64,000 bases of DNA from Lethocerus indicus (lineage: Eukaryota; Arthropoda; Insecta; Hemiptera; Belostomatidae), in contig JACDQD010000003.1 in the NCBI GenBank assembly GCA_019843655.1, forward strand, positions 7,380,925-7,444,924, in the 5' to 3' direction. A program made the translations under genes and the position numbers. Position 1 is the stretch's first letter, and each line of letters opens with the position of its first letter. This document shows, piece by piece, positions 28,301 through 41,116 of the stretch. A model generated the notes under the pieces. It had not been told where the DNA came from. It saw nothing but the letters and a program-made list of their open reading frames with translations, and ran no database searches.

Positions 28301-29399
28301 ACTACACACATTAGAATTAGGCTATTCTCAGGGAATATTAGTTGAGACTTTCGGGGGGAAGAAAGCAATTTTTTTTGTACGCATTTCTTTTCGTTCCGCT
28401 CGTAATGGTGGTGGCTCATGACAGTGGTTATAGAAAGTCAAATTTTTGTTTTAGTGGCTATAAAATTAGATTATATCTCTGGGTCCGAACCGATAAATGT
28501 ATTATTGGGAAGGAACCGCGGATTTTTTCGGACAATGGCAGATATCCGGATGTTGGGGTTAAGCCGAAACCTGACCTCACATTCGAGATGACGGATAAAC
28601 GTTAAAAGTAGGCAACGGGGCGGGGCGCTATCGGCGTCCCCTTTCACGCCTTAATATTTTTTGTGTTTGGGACGGGGCTGCCCAAAACAAAATAATACTT
28701 TGCCGCCGCCGGGTACGAAACTCATCGTGATAATTTGGCCTACGACCTCACTCTTTATCCGATTGCAATCGACCTTTCCGCCCTTAGCCGGCGACCGCTG
28801 GCCCCGTTGAAACCTGTCCGCCATAAACCATGCAAATCTGGCACAATTCGGACGTATGGTTAGGTATTTAGGTTTTAATAATAACAACCGTGTTTAATTT
28901 TAAATTAATTTATTTTAGGGTCGGTGATTAAAGGTTTCCAAAATTTGCCTTGTCTTCTCCAATCTAAAAGTTGAGAAGCGTACGCCTGAAGAATGGGCCA
29001 ACACACGTCTGGGCCAGTATTAATTTGTATGTATCGTAAATATTCGCCTTCGATTCTTCGTCTTCGATTCGAAGAGTAATTACTGTTTATTAGTCATATT
29101 GCTGTAGACAATTTTTTGGCACCCCTGCGAGCTTTCATTTCATCCTATCGCAGCCTTTCAATAATACTCTGTAGTAATACGGATTCCTGAAATTGCAAAT
29201 GCGGTGATATTGCTAGCCTTCCTTGACTGGCAGATCATTTATATAAATGCAGAAGACGTATTGTCTTATATTTAACTGCATGATTCCTTCGCGTTCATTC
29301 AAATCTCTTCGCTAAGGATCGCAGAGACTGGAGACAACGACGATCACCTGTTTTTCTGAAAGATTTCGTCCCGAATCTCGAAATAACTAGTCGCTTGCG

Positions 29400-29656
29400 G
29401 TAAGTGAATTGAGAGTCCCGTTGACGGGGGAAACAGATCTGGTGTGGGCGAAAGTGGGGAGAGAAGAGGGAAGAGAGAAGAAGCGGCGGCCGATGAGGAA
29501 GAAGTGGAGCGCCAGAGCCCCGCCACTTACCCCTAGTCCACTACCGACCGCTCGACAAGCACCATGCTGCGTATTCCCCGGTTTAACGAGTTCCCTGTCG
29601 TAAAAAGTTATCCTGTATCGTAGTTGTTGTTACTGTTGTTGGAATAAGCCGTCGTC
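29400..29656 (+). promoter_or_regulatory. Candidate internal promoter and leader
   Basis: A GC- and purine-rich block (about 29,400-29,600, many CpG) lies directly before the short candidate first exon at 29,657. The contrast with the AT-rich intron around it and the position in front of an in-phase ATG suggest an internal promoter. No TATA box is visible and the transcription start cannot be placed. Confidence 0.3.
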
Positions 29657-29700
29657 ATGGACACCGTGGCCAAACATCACCACTACAGACCATATCTGAG
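29657..29700 (+). CDS. forked: Candidate alternative first coding exon of forked/espin
   Basis: An ATG in good context (GTCATGG) opens MDTVAKHHHYRPYL, followed by a donor AG|GTACGA. The 44-nt coding part ends after two bases of a codon, exactly the phase exon 3 needs. Joining AG to the first C of exon 3 gives Ser and continues ...[11 protein letters not shown] into the ankyrin repeats. The resulting protein would be about 830 residues and would lack exon 2. The evidence is phase fit, start context and an upstream GC-rich block; the short peptide itself is not recognised. The chance of a random phase match is about one in three, so this is a candidate only. Confidence 0.4.
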
Positions 29701-32700
29701 GTACGATTCACACAATCATTAATATATAAGATAGGAAGCCGTTTGGCCGATGGAATCATATGGCTTGGCATTCTATTCGTACTCATTTTTATAAATTTCG
29801 AAATAAAAAGGACGCCCTTCAATACGGATGATTACATTCGGCCCTAGGTATCAATGTTCTAAATCAGTACTTTACTATCATGTCAAATTTAACTTCAATC
29901 AATGGACTTCATGCTTGTATATGTACCCCAGAAGTTGATGTAACTGACATACGATAGTATACCAGTTTTGGCTATTAGTTATAATTTCTGATATGTATTG
30001 TAATAAGTAATAAAGCGTGATAACACCATCAATTGTCATCGGATTAACACAATTAACATTGCATTATTTTAATCTTTATCAGGACTACTGCTGCCCAATT
30101 AGAGAGTTATCAGTGGTGACATGAGCCCCTACTAGTCTATTGTCGACATTCATCATGTTTTATTTAAAAGTTATGATGGCCAATTTAGAGACACCGGTGA
30201 CGCGTTTTAGGTTTCAAAGTCATAGATAGACATGCTCGCTTAGGAGTGAACTGAACTATCGTTTGCTTTATCGATCCATATAGAATATTTTCTGTGCCTT
30301 TCTCCTTCGAAAAAGTGAACGGATTATATAATGCTAGTATGCTCATTCTGGATCAGCGTACCCTTAAACTTACCCAATAGTAGTTAACTGGAATTATGTG
30401 TGAACATGTAGTTTAATAACTGCAAATCATTGAGCATCTCTTAATTAAAATTCTGTAGTAACTTCCGAGTTCTTGCGTTTGGTTCCCTGTTCATTCCATA
30501 TAATACTTAACGTAATCTTTTAAACTTCGATTGTTGTGTCCTTACCCGCTTGAATTCCCAGTCATCAATTTTTGAGTTACATTGAGGAAATAATATTAAC
30601 GTTATATAATTACAATATTTAACGCTAGTGGTATTGATGTAAATTACCATGAAATAACCGATGAAATCAAATAGAAATTATCTTATCTAAATTACTAATA
30701 TAAATATGATATTATACAAAATTATGGATTTATAATTACATTAGAGAAATTCGGAAAATTCGTAGCCTATAGTTTTCTGTTACGCCCAATTATTTTAAAA
30801 TGGAACAAAATTAATATTAAAACTGAGCAGCTATTCCGCGTTACTACAAGCAATTAGCCGGTTTAATAGCGGTATTAAATTCTCCTATATTAAATTTTTT
30901 TCCCCCGTTCCATTTGTCCGCATGCGACTCCGCATAATTGGGCCCTTTACCCATCGCCCCTTTATTTTCACCTCGATTACCCAATTTGCCGGACGATGTC
31001 TTCTGACTTGTTTAACCGGGTCCATATCATTGGACCCACCACCGGCTCTTAACCGAGCTAATCGCTTATCGCTTAACGCGTTTTTTTCAAGTATTGGCAA
31101 GGAAAAAAATTTTCCGTTATCAGTCGCGTTACGTCGGTAACAGGTAGAAGTTATTGATGCATTTTATCCCCCCAACGTGCATACTTTACGCAAGTTATTC
31201 TACCTGCACTAGTTATCTCCAATGTCTCTATAACGGTATAACTCTTTAAAAGTATATTTGTGTACATAAATTATGTAATTCATCGATGTACGTTATTACT
31301 GTTATGGAAGGAGCTGCGTGCCGGGATTTTTATGGCGCTCGCCGAATCAAATTCCCTGAACATCTTGTTGAAAAGCAAAATAAAACTAACTAGCGAATGA
31401 GACGTTTCCGAGATTTATAACATGAAAGTCGTACGATTTCACGGTCATCGTCCAGTCAAATAAAGTGTTTGAACAGGGCTGGCTGACCGATATTAATCCG
31501 AACTGGATCTGCCGGAGGAGCCAAACCTGTTCTACCGTTGGTCGGCCCAAGCGGCACGTGCTTCGCGGCACCTTCTTTTTTCGCGTGGGGCTTACGCGTT
31601 CATTTTAACGGCCGGTCTCCGAAACAACTGGGAGTACGCTCATTACATAAGCGTATAACTTCCTAAATGTTTATAGTCCCCTCGCGGAAACTGAGATTAC
31701 CTAATACGTATTCTTTCGCCGGTTCGAATTTTAAACGCGTGAAATTGCGGTTACGAGCTCTTACAATTAACCGAGTCTTGAGCATTAATTAATTTTCTTT
31801 TCACAAACCGAACCGCCCAATGTAAATTAATATTTTTTTAGACACGATATTCAACTGTGTAAGAATGTTTCTTACAATTTATTTTACGTTTTCCTTAAAA
31901 GTTAAACTTAAAACGTTTTCCTTAAAATTTATTATAATGTCATGTAATGTTTCACAGTCATACATATTCATAGTGAATGGGTGCGAATAGGTGCAAATAA
32001 GATTAAATATACGAAAGGGAAGGGTATGTGAAGGTCTAGATTACGTTTACTTTTTATCGCATTCTACTAGAGAGTACCTCCTGTTCTGAACTAGGCTAGA
32101 GACACTACACTCGTGAATTTATGGCCGCCGTCATTTACAGTTGGCGTTCGCAGGTGTACAATCAGAGACGGTACTGTGCCGGTGTAGTGAAGGTATGTTC
32201 TGAAGGTGTGCGTCCTTTCCATCGGCGCGAGCCTTTAAAGAAAAATTAGGTATCATTAAATCGTTTTGAGGACACGCTGACTTTTATGGCCGCCGGAGCT
32301 GACTTCTTCTGCAGTAACGTTTCTTGAACCATTCCGGAACTCGTATACTAACATACATTGTTTCTTGGACAATAGCGCACGTTTTAATTCGGACATTAAA
32401 AGTGCACCTAAAACGTAAAAAGTTATATAGCTATTACGATAACCATAAACAGAATTATAAAAAGACGATTCAATTATGAAAGAATCTTTGAAGTGAATGC
32501 AGGAAGTGATTGAAAGTCCCTCCTTGAAAAACGCAAGAAGTGGCGTCCTCGTTGCAAGAGAAGATAAAAGATTCGTATTCCATTTGTCACGAGCCACAGT
32601 TAACGCACTGCTTTCCACTTTGAAGGATGTTTCTGTTTTTCATCATTTCATTAAACGTAGTTTGAAGGAATATTTGTATTATTCCTGCATGTTACGAATG

Positions 32701-35700
32701 CCATGTTTTCCTATTCAAGTAAAAATGTTACGAATTATATTCTTTAATACTGATAACAACTGTACTTCCAGAATGAAACACGGAGAGTACTTTAGATAAT
32801 AGCGTATAAAAAAGAAATTTATTTAGACAGCGTCATCCGCAACAAATTGCCCCAAAGCGACGATACGTGCAACCGTTAAGTTGACGCTGACATATCCAAG
32901 TGACGGATCACGTTTGCCAATAAAGAAAAAGAGAATCCAAGTGACAGCGGACAAACGGTCATTATTATATTTAGTATTGGAGTCTGAAGGGGGGTATCAC
33001 TTTCATTGCGATTTTCGCGGCTTTCACCGTCTTGAAATAAGTGTAGTTTCGGTTAATACCACTGTGTAATATCCGCGGCGGGCTTTTCGTTATAACGTTT
33101 AACCTCCATTAAAATGTTATGCTATGGAAACAACCTCCCAAATTTAGAGCACCGTAATGAGAAATCAATCATCGAACTCGTCTTTCACACGTAACTTGTA
33201 ATTAATACGCAATAACACTACGATATAGTGACTGTAATTGAAGACAGATTTCCTCAACGGAGATAATATAAATATGAAGTGGTACTAAGATTTAGGATGT
33301 CCAAGGAATAATCTCATTTCTCAATAGTTAAGATTTCATTGCCATTACTTGCGTTGTTATATTGTAAGCACGAGTATTCAAATACTAAATTCAATCATGG
33401 ATTGCGGGTATGAGATGTTGTATGAAGTTTGGACGAAGTTGATTCGTTTAATTTGGGGCCCCGGTGGGGAACACTTTCATTGGGACTGTTGGCCGGGGGG
33501 GATGGAGCGGAGCTTTCACTGGGGGCGGATGTTGACTGTGTGCCGGTCTAGATTACAGCCAGCTTAATGGCTCCTCTCGTCCCACACTCTTCACTTCCCT
33601 GAATGGGTGCAATTTTCTAAAATATAACCCATTAAATATCGCTTCCGGTCCGGATTCAGACAATCGATGGTTTCGATTTCATTATTTGCCGTATGACGAT
33701 TTTCTTTTTTTTTGCACTATTGAAATAAATACTACAGGTGATTTAAAAATACACACACCCTAATTTTCCTTATGGGCGTAGCGTGTTCCAATATTTTTTC
33801 TGAAGACGTTTATCACCCGAGTGATTTCTTGTAATAACATTCATAGAACAAACGCGTGAAAGTATTCACAATTCGAGAATGTTTGCGGTATAACTGAAAA
33901 TAAATTTATAGTTTGTGATACTAACCAAGTGCTACTAACGATGTGAAGAAGGCCATTCATTTCTGGATTTTAGCTGTAATAAACATTACCGATCGATTGA
34001 CCATCGCTCCAGGAAATCCCGTGCTGAACGAATCCAGCTATTAATTAGCTACAAATAACCGGTCCTGTTTCCTGGAGGTGATAATTTCAATTATAGACTT
34101 TTCTGGGCTGTTAAACGGGAAGGGAGACATATTTATAGGCCGGAAGGCGGGCGGTCAAAGATGCCGCCTCTATCCCAGGAGAAACCCTCCGTTGAATTTA
34201 TGCGAACCGGCCAGTTAAAAATCTAATGAATCTACCTGACCGATTTCAATTAGTTAGAAATGGTCTATAAATTTAAAAAAAGAGTCTGAATCTAACTGTA
34301 CAAGATGGGTGGTGCCCGCCCGTGCGGTTCGCTGATTGCGAATACCGCTAATGCGTATGCCATAATTAATAGCTCAAAAACGCATAGAGTACTGTTAACG
34401 TTTATTATGTGCTTTCGTCCTGAAAAGCATTAACACTGCCATTACGGTGAATGGAATTACGACCGTTACTTCCCCCTTATAAATAATAGAAAAACCAGAA
34501 TTTCAATATTGTTCCTATCGTCAAATATTCTGCAAAATAAATGCTTATTAATGTTGATTGAGTAGTGCTCCCACTACTCACGGGAAACCACGATTCGAAA
34601 CGAGCTCGAATCAAATCAGAAACCTGCAAAACCTAAGATCGCCGGTGTTCCCCCCAAAATAGTGTACATACTAACAATGTTTGAGCTGGCATTTATTCAA
34701 TAATGAATAATACAGTGCGATTCATAATAATTTTAATGTTTATAGTACACCGCTTCCCCCTATAATGTTATTATTTATCCAGAAAATGCTAAATACCCGT
34801 AATAGTCCCCTTACTGGGTGTTTTTATGGCGGGATCCAATGCACAATTGCTTCCTTCAAGGATAGACGCTTATCTTGGCGTTATTATACCTACTTGCAAC
34901 TTTCATTCCGCATGAACGGCATTAACATTGAATGCGTTTCTCGAAACGTATTAAGGAAAACTCATTCCGAGCGGGCAATAACATGTGAAATGAAGACAGG
35001 TGGCCGCCACTTCGAGTGGTTTTGACTTTCATCATTTCACTTATCGTGCTATACGAAAGTGGTGGGCACTTATTTGTCTACAGAGAGAGTCACCTGATTT
35101 TCAAATTTTAGGTAATCACGCAATATACGCTGGTTCACTTATATGAATGTCATAACCAATTTCCATATTTACTCATTCAACCTTTTACATTTTTATAGTG
35201 ATAACTTTAGACTAATTTTTTGTATGTCTTACACAGATGTTTGGAGAAAGCGGTTATTATCACACTTTATTCCTAAGATTTAGAATTTGTATTAATTAAC
35301 CAACATCACTTGATGACATTAAACAATGTCACTTCATTCCTTCACTGTTGATAGATAACAGCCAAAACCGTCCTAACGCAGTATCTAAGAAACGCGACCG
35401 GACGTAGTCTAGCACAAGATATTATTTTGAGTTTTTATTTAAGGCATAGCTGAGGAATAAAATATTGAAGAAACTTGATTTCTTTGAAAACTTTCCAGTT
35501 ACATACATTCATAAATACAGTCCATGAATCCAGTGCACTACTTTCTATTTCCCCTTTTTTTCGATGCTCTTAGATATCCCTAATTTAACGAAAGTAAACC
35601 CCGGGTAGGAAATAAAAGTTAATAATGCATTATTTATGAATGGGGGGCTCAAAACGCACGTATCTTATGTGCGGGAAAAAGGGATCGGGCCTGGGCAGAT

Positions 35701-36793
35701 CTATTATCCGAATATTGTCAGAAACAACATGGTTTCTCGATACAGAACAAACATTCAGTGGTGCACATACGTCCTGCTCACGATTTAGAAAGGCCTAATA
35801 ACATCTGTCTGGCGCTACGAAAAAAATGGGCCAGCTAATCTGAGCACGGGCCATTCCAATTTCCTACTTTCTGCCCGTCACTTCTTATTCGGCCTTTACA
35901 GACTTACTATCGCGTACGAACGCTAGAAAAAAAATGAATGTCCAATAAGGCCAATTGTTCAGTCTAACATTTCTTGCCGACTAGGACTAAATAAATATCA
36001 AGTTTGTTCGGAGATTAAAAAATTCTTGAACAGGCTCCGTTGCCCGGTGAGATCTCTACCAATTTTACGTGGGTGTTCAAAATTCTCTAGTAAATCAAAC
36101 TGGTGGAATTGTGACAGTAAAAGAACCTTTATAACAATTATATGTTACTTTCATAACGAGGAATTCGATCCGTATTCAGGTTTAAAACGGTAATTTCCCT
36201 TTTTTGTTATTGCGTTACGTTTGACTGTTTCTGATTAATTCATATTCACCAGTTTCCCCGTCCGTCGCCCAAAACGCGCACAGTTTTGTAGAACGCGGTA
36301 TATTTGTTTTATACTTAATAAAATATTGATACCGAATATCAAATTAATCGACTACCAGGAATAAGAATATTAACATTTCACATACGGACAAAATAAATTG
36401 TTTCTTTACTGAAGGAATTTTTAGCGGCGAGACTCCAGCAAAGAAAAAAGATGCTTTCTATAAATTGCAAAATATAATTACAAGGTAAAAGGTGGTACGA
36501 GCTTAATGTACCCGGATTTCAGATAGGTAAGCTTAGTTAGCCGCAGGGCATAAAACACGTGGCCTGCCAACTGCCAAAAGGTCTGAAATGTGAACGCAAC
36601 CGTAATTAATTGCATCGGCGAAAACCTTCTTACGCATTTGACGTAATCGCAGAAAGAAAGAAGAGCGGTCGCCGCCTCGTACATTATCCTCATTAATTGC
36701 GTCCGATATTCTGGCTCAGGTTTCGGTGTGATATAATAACTTGGGGCGTAACTCGACGGTGGCTATCTTTTCTATTCTACCTTCGAAACACTT

Positions 36794-36796
<3 letters not shown>

Positions 36797-36826
<30 letters not shown>
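36797..36826. repeat. (CT)n microsatellite
   Basis: About 30 bases of CT dinucleotide inside intron 2. Simple repeat without coding sense. Confidence 0.95.
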
Positions 36827-36827
<1 letters not shown>

Positions 36828-39800
36828 GCCGCTCTGTATCTTTCTGCAGATTATCTCTAAGATCGCCTTCCTAGTTCTACAAGGTGTCCGCTCGAACCCG
36901 ACACAGTTTACGCACTCTAAAAGTTTCACAACCGCCGATAGTCCTTCCTTGTCCTTTCTGTTCTGTCTCTAGATTGGATTATGTAGAAAGTTTAGAATAC
37001 CCGTTTTGTGGTCTGCAAGGGATACCGTAGATTTTATATAAACAAAAATTGATTTGTAATTCTTAATGCAAGCTATAAACAAATAGGGGCAATACAAATA
37101 GGTAAATTAATTAAATTTTAGTTTTAAAAATGTTGTTTTTTATTCAAATTATAAACAGAGGACCGCCTGTTTTGAGCGTGACACGAATTTGTTGGCCTTT
37201 AGAGACAATTGTTGGGAACGTAATATTGTTTGGATCCAAGAGTATAGTGAACAGACCGGCCATTTGTTCTTCAGAAAGAAAAAGTGTGAGCCCCGGTTCA
37301 CGACAGGAAGCGTTAGTTCCCCCACTAATTTTTCATTGTATATTTAACTGCCCCGTGACATAACGAACCTCCCCTATTCATGTGACTGAAAACACGCTCT
37401 GATTGAGACAAAGGAATTTGAAATATGACATCGTTCGGTGAAAGAAGAGAAATTGGATGGCGACACAGCGAGTAGAACTGGGCCACGTGGTTCAACAATG
37501 GTTTAAATGCAGCGATAAGGGGGTAGTGATATTATTATATTTTTTATTACGTATCCATTAGTGATTTATAAGCATAGCTCTATTATACATTATACGATGT
37601 TAATATCAATGGAATGCCTCTAACAATGTTGCCAAGAAATGATGAAGAGATAAAGAAATACATACGTGTATCCCCCAGTTATTTTATCAAATTGGACACA
37701 TTAGCGACATAGGAAAAATTCGAGGGTTTTGTACACCTACGAAATTATTCCTTATAGTAGCTACTATTGGTGTGTATTTAAATTATTGCCACCTTACCTT
37801 GCCTATTTACAATGCATATTTAAAAACTTCTTTTTCTAATTCTTCCAAAACAAAATTACGCTCTAAGTCTGGCGAGTTATTATTTCTGTGTGCTTTCACT
37901 GCAAAGGAATTATGAAGACAAGTTTCGCTTTAGCTTTACCAACTTTGTAAGCCTAACTCTTAGTAAGCCTAACTTACGATAAGGAGAAAAAGGCAGAGGG
38001 ATTACCAAAGGCCTTCCATTTTATGTGGACTTCTCAATTTGGCTGGTGTAAGGTAACCTGAATCAGATTTTGACGAGCCTGTTTGGCACACATCGTCTCC
38101 GTGTACCGCCTAGTCAGCCCATGTTATTTGGTTCGAGTCATTGCCGGCCCATGATGGAGTTCGGATTGCCGGGGAGGAGTTGAGACCGGTCTCTGCTGGG
38201 ACGACGGCCCGCCGGTAATAAGCCGGCATTTTGCCTAACTGTCCCGTCTAACTGTAAGGAAATGAGGCACTCCCTCTGCTGGTGTTGAAAAACGAGAACG
38301 CTAATTTTACAAGCCGTTGCCCGTACCGAGTGTTCTTCTCGATACTCGAGTGTCCTCTCGATATGGAAATTTTAATGCCCGATAGAATAGAAGTCGCCCT
38401 GACTTCCTGACGGACTTCTCTTACTTAATACTCCGATCGTGCATTAATTAGGGGGATATAATGTTCCTGTTTATTCGATCAATAAATGTCATCCACCAAT
38501 GTATTGTTACTGGGAGAGTTACGAAAGGAAATTAATGATAGAGGCAGTCCCTAATTGTTTTTGTTGAATCGAAATTATGAAAATATGTGAAAAATAATTA
38601 CTGAAAAATACAAAATCGAGTATTTTACCGCTTAATATGGTCTATTTCGTAACACAAAATGTTACTTAACTTGAATCACTTTATTTAACAAACCCCGCTT
38701 TAATGAATGTTATAACATAATTAATTATTTACATAAGAAGACTCCGGTATCCGGTAGCGGTAAACAGGTAGTAGTAACACGACAGGAGTGATCGAGTGAA
38801 CAGGTCCCGTTTCTTGCCTTCGTTTATTCAGTGTCAACCTCCTTTCTGCCGACATCTTCGCTGGTATATCTCCGGCTTAATGCTATTTCATAGCATTCCA
38901 TTAACCCAATTGTCGGTGCTTGAGCCATTGCGTAGGAGGTACGACACCGTTAGATTCTTGTCAGACGTCCCTACCGGTCTAGTTGCTTTTTCATTAAGTA
39001 AGGTAATACAATGTCTACTTTTTTAAACAGTGTGTTTTGCTGAATGCTTCAAATTAAACCCAGTATTAACAAGTTTTAATCATTATGACAGAAAGAAAAT
39101 TTTAATCATCAACATTAAGACACAATTCTGTTACATAGCCCAAGACAATTATCTTCATTGTTTGTAATGTTGGTTCGATCAGATATGCTTGGTAAACTAA
39201 AACATTGTATCTTATATTGTTAATACAGTTGTAAACATTATGGTATTTTGGTCACATCCAAGAAGTGTAGGATACTCATCCAGTATCTTTCTACAACATT
39301 CTTTCTTAGAATTCACGCGCCTAGCGGTTTCGCTGGAAAATGAAACGTGCTCCACAGGACACCGGTTCCAGTCCGGTTCAAAGCAAGGAATCTTAGATTC
39401 TTTTTTGTTGGCAACCGCCTAATAATTGTAAAACAGATTTTTCCTAACTGCGCTATATAAGCAACCTTGAAAAAACTGTTTATTTGATATAAATCAAATC
39501 ATGGTAATTTGTATATGTATGCGTGCATTATATTGAAATGTTATAAATGATAGAGAAACATAAAAAATACTTTAAAGTAGAATAATATCAGGAATTGGTT
39601 TGTAAACCAGGTCAATGCCGGCAGCAGAGACTCGTTTAATTTGAATTACCGCACTATAAAAGACGGGGAAAAGCGTTCATGAAACGTTAGGCGATAAGAA
39701 CATGATACGCTCGAACCGGAATGTTATAAAAAAATGATCAATCAATCGAAATTATCCAATAATCTTAACCCAATTCATATTCTTACAAAATTTTTTTGAT

Positions 39801-40808
39801 AAGAAATATTCAAAACGGACATTATTTAATAATTTATTATTACACCTACACAATATAACGCACCACCAATAAATATGAGAAGCTTGAACATTGTATTTAT
39901 ATTATTTTTTAATATGTATTTCTATACTGCTTGTGCGCAATTGAGGCACTTTACTAAATAAATAATTTAGTGTATCGACTAATCTACAAGGAGTTTAATA
40001 CAACCTAATTAGGAACGAAAAAATTGACAATCGGCGATTTTTTCAGTGCGAATCACTGTTGGACGATCGCAAAAAATTTTCGTTTTCCACCTCGAAATCG
40101 TGTTGTCGCTCATAACGCTCAGCGGAGAAAGTTTAAGCCATAAACGAACATTCTGGAAAGGCACCGAACGGATAACTGTAATTTAGGAGGCCGTAATTTA
40201 GTCGGGCGACGGGAGATGATATGGGAGGACTCGTTTTCTTCGAGGGCGAAAGTCTCCCCCCCCAAGCCCGTAATGAACGAACCAGCTCCGGGTCACTCAA
40301 ACTGGCAGGTCCCGTTATCCAATGACTTAGCCTTTATTACTTTAACGGCATATTTAAGGAAGACCATTCATGATCCGGGTTTAAAAAGAACCGAAATTCC
40401 TGAATACCTGAAGGTATTCAGTTCAAAATATTACAGAAGGACGCGTGGTTCGCAGTGTCTCATCTCCTTTGGCTTGTTTGGCCATGAACTACTGTTTGAC
40501 ATACCGGTTGTTCATACCAATAGCAATCTAAAAAGGAATGCCCAAAATACAAAAAAACATTTACTCCGGTTGCTCTATAAAAAATTATTCACAAAGTTCG
40601 AAATTAAAATATAACTTAATCCTTTTAATTTTCTGACAAACAGAGTGAATATTTGTGTTCGAGATATGCTATCTATGACGATAATGTGATGAAACCTCAT
40701 ACGAGTATTAAATCCGAATTTAATCCTAAATGCATCACTGAAAATATAACAAACAAGTTAAAGCAAAAATACGTTTTTTCTATCAGAAGAATTTTCAGGA
40801 AAAATTAA

Positions 40809-40846
40809 ACTGATATTACTGTGCATGCCCGCACAGTAATATCAGT
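40809..40846. repeat. Perfect 16-bp stem hairpin near the exon 3 acceptor
   Basis: ACTGATATTACTGTGC (40,809-40,824) and GCACAGTAATATCAGT (40,831-40,846) are exact reverse complements around a six-base loop (ATGCCC). The hairpin sits 87 bases before exon 3, in intron 2. It could act in the transcript as a splice-modulating structure or in DNA as a cruciform. The stem is too short for a standard animal microRNA precursor. Confidence 0.85.
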
Positions 40847-40932
40847 AAACCCGTCTGGTGTTCGCGAGAGCTTCTTGATAATAGCCGATTACTGCGATGT
40901 TAATTAAAGACACGTTGAACTAATTGTTGCAG

Positions 40933-41116
40933 CGCCAACACCCAGATGGAGAACGACGTGACACCTGTGTACTTGGCCGCTCAGGAGGGCCACCTCGAGG
41001 TCCTCAAGTTCCTGGTGTTGGAGGCGGGCGGATCTCTCTACATCAGGGCCAAAGACGGCATGGCTCCGGTACACGCAGCAGCACAGATGGGCTGCCTTCC
41101 CTGCCTCAAGTGGATG
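40933..41116 (+). CDS. forked: Forked/espin coding exon 3 (ankyrin repeats)
   Basis: Residues 91-152. It encodes [20 protein letters not shown] then [13 protein letters not shown], and [18 protein letters not shown]. The arrangement mirrors espin, where the matching repeats read NNGATPLYLACQEGHLEV and DGMTPLHAAAQMGH, so orthology is clear. The acceptor is TTGTTGCAG and the donor ATG|GTACTT. It begins with the last base of a codon and ends in phase 0 (184 nt). Both exon 2 and the alternative exon at 29,657 end in the phase needed to enter it. Ankyrin repeats are protein-binding units; here they probably dock forked to other cytoskeletal partners, as in espin. Confidence 0.95.

Larger units (their letters stand above)
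22390..40932 (+). other. Intron 2 of forked/espin, with an internal alternative start
   Basis: An intron of about 18.5 kb, the largest in the gene. It holds a candidate alternative first exon (29,657-29,700) behind a GC/AG-rich block, a CT microsatellite (36,797-36,826) and a perfect hairpin close to the 3' splice site (40,809-40,846). GC-richer blocks occur at 23.7-24.0 kb and 30.9-31.1 kb without recognisable genes. The 132-codon frame at 40,216-40,614 shows no known motif. Large introns of this kind often carry enhancers and internal promoters. Confidence 0.7.

Noticed and set aside
32256..32799. Overlapping open frames of 120 (minus) and 100 (plus) codons
   Set aside because: Both translations look like random sequence, with no domain or splice support.
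40216..40614. 132-codon plus-strand open frame
   Set aside because: It has no known motif, lies in an intron and shows a composition like the intron around it. It does not join any exon in phase in a convincing way.
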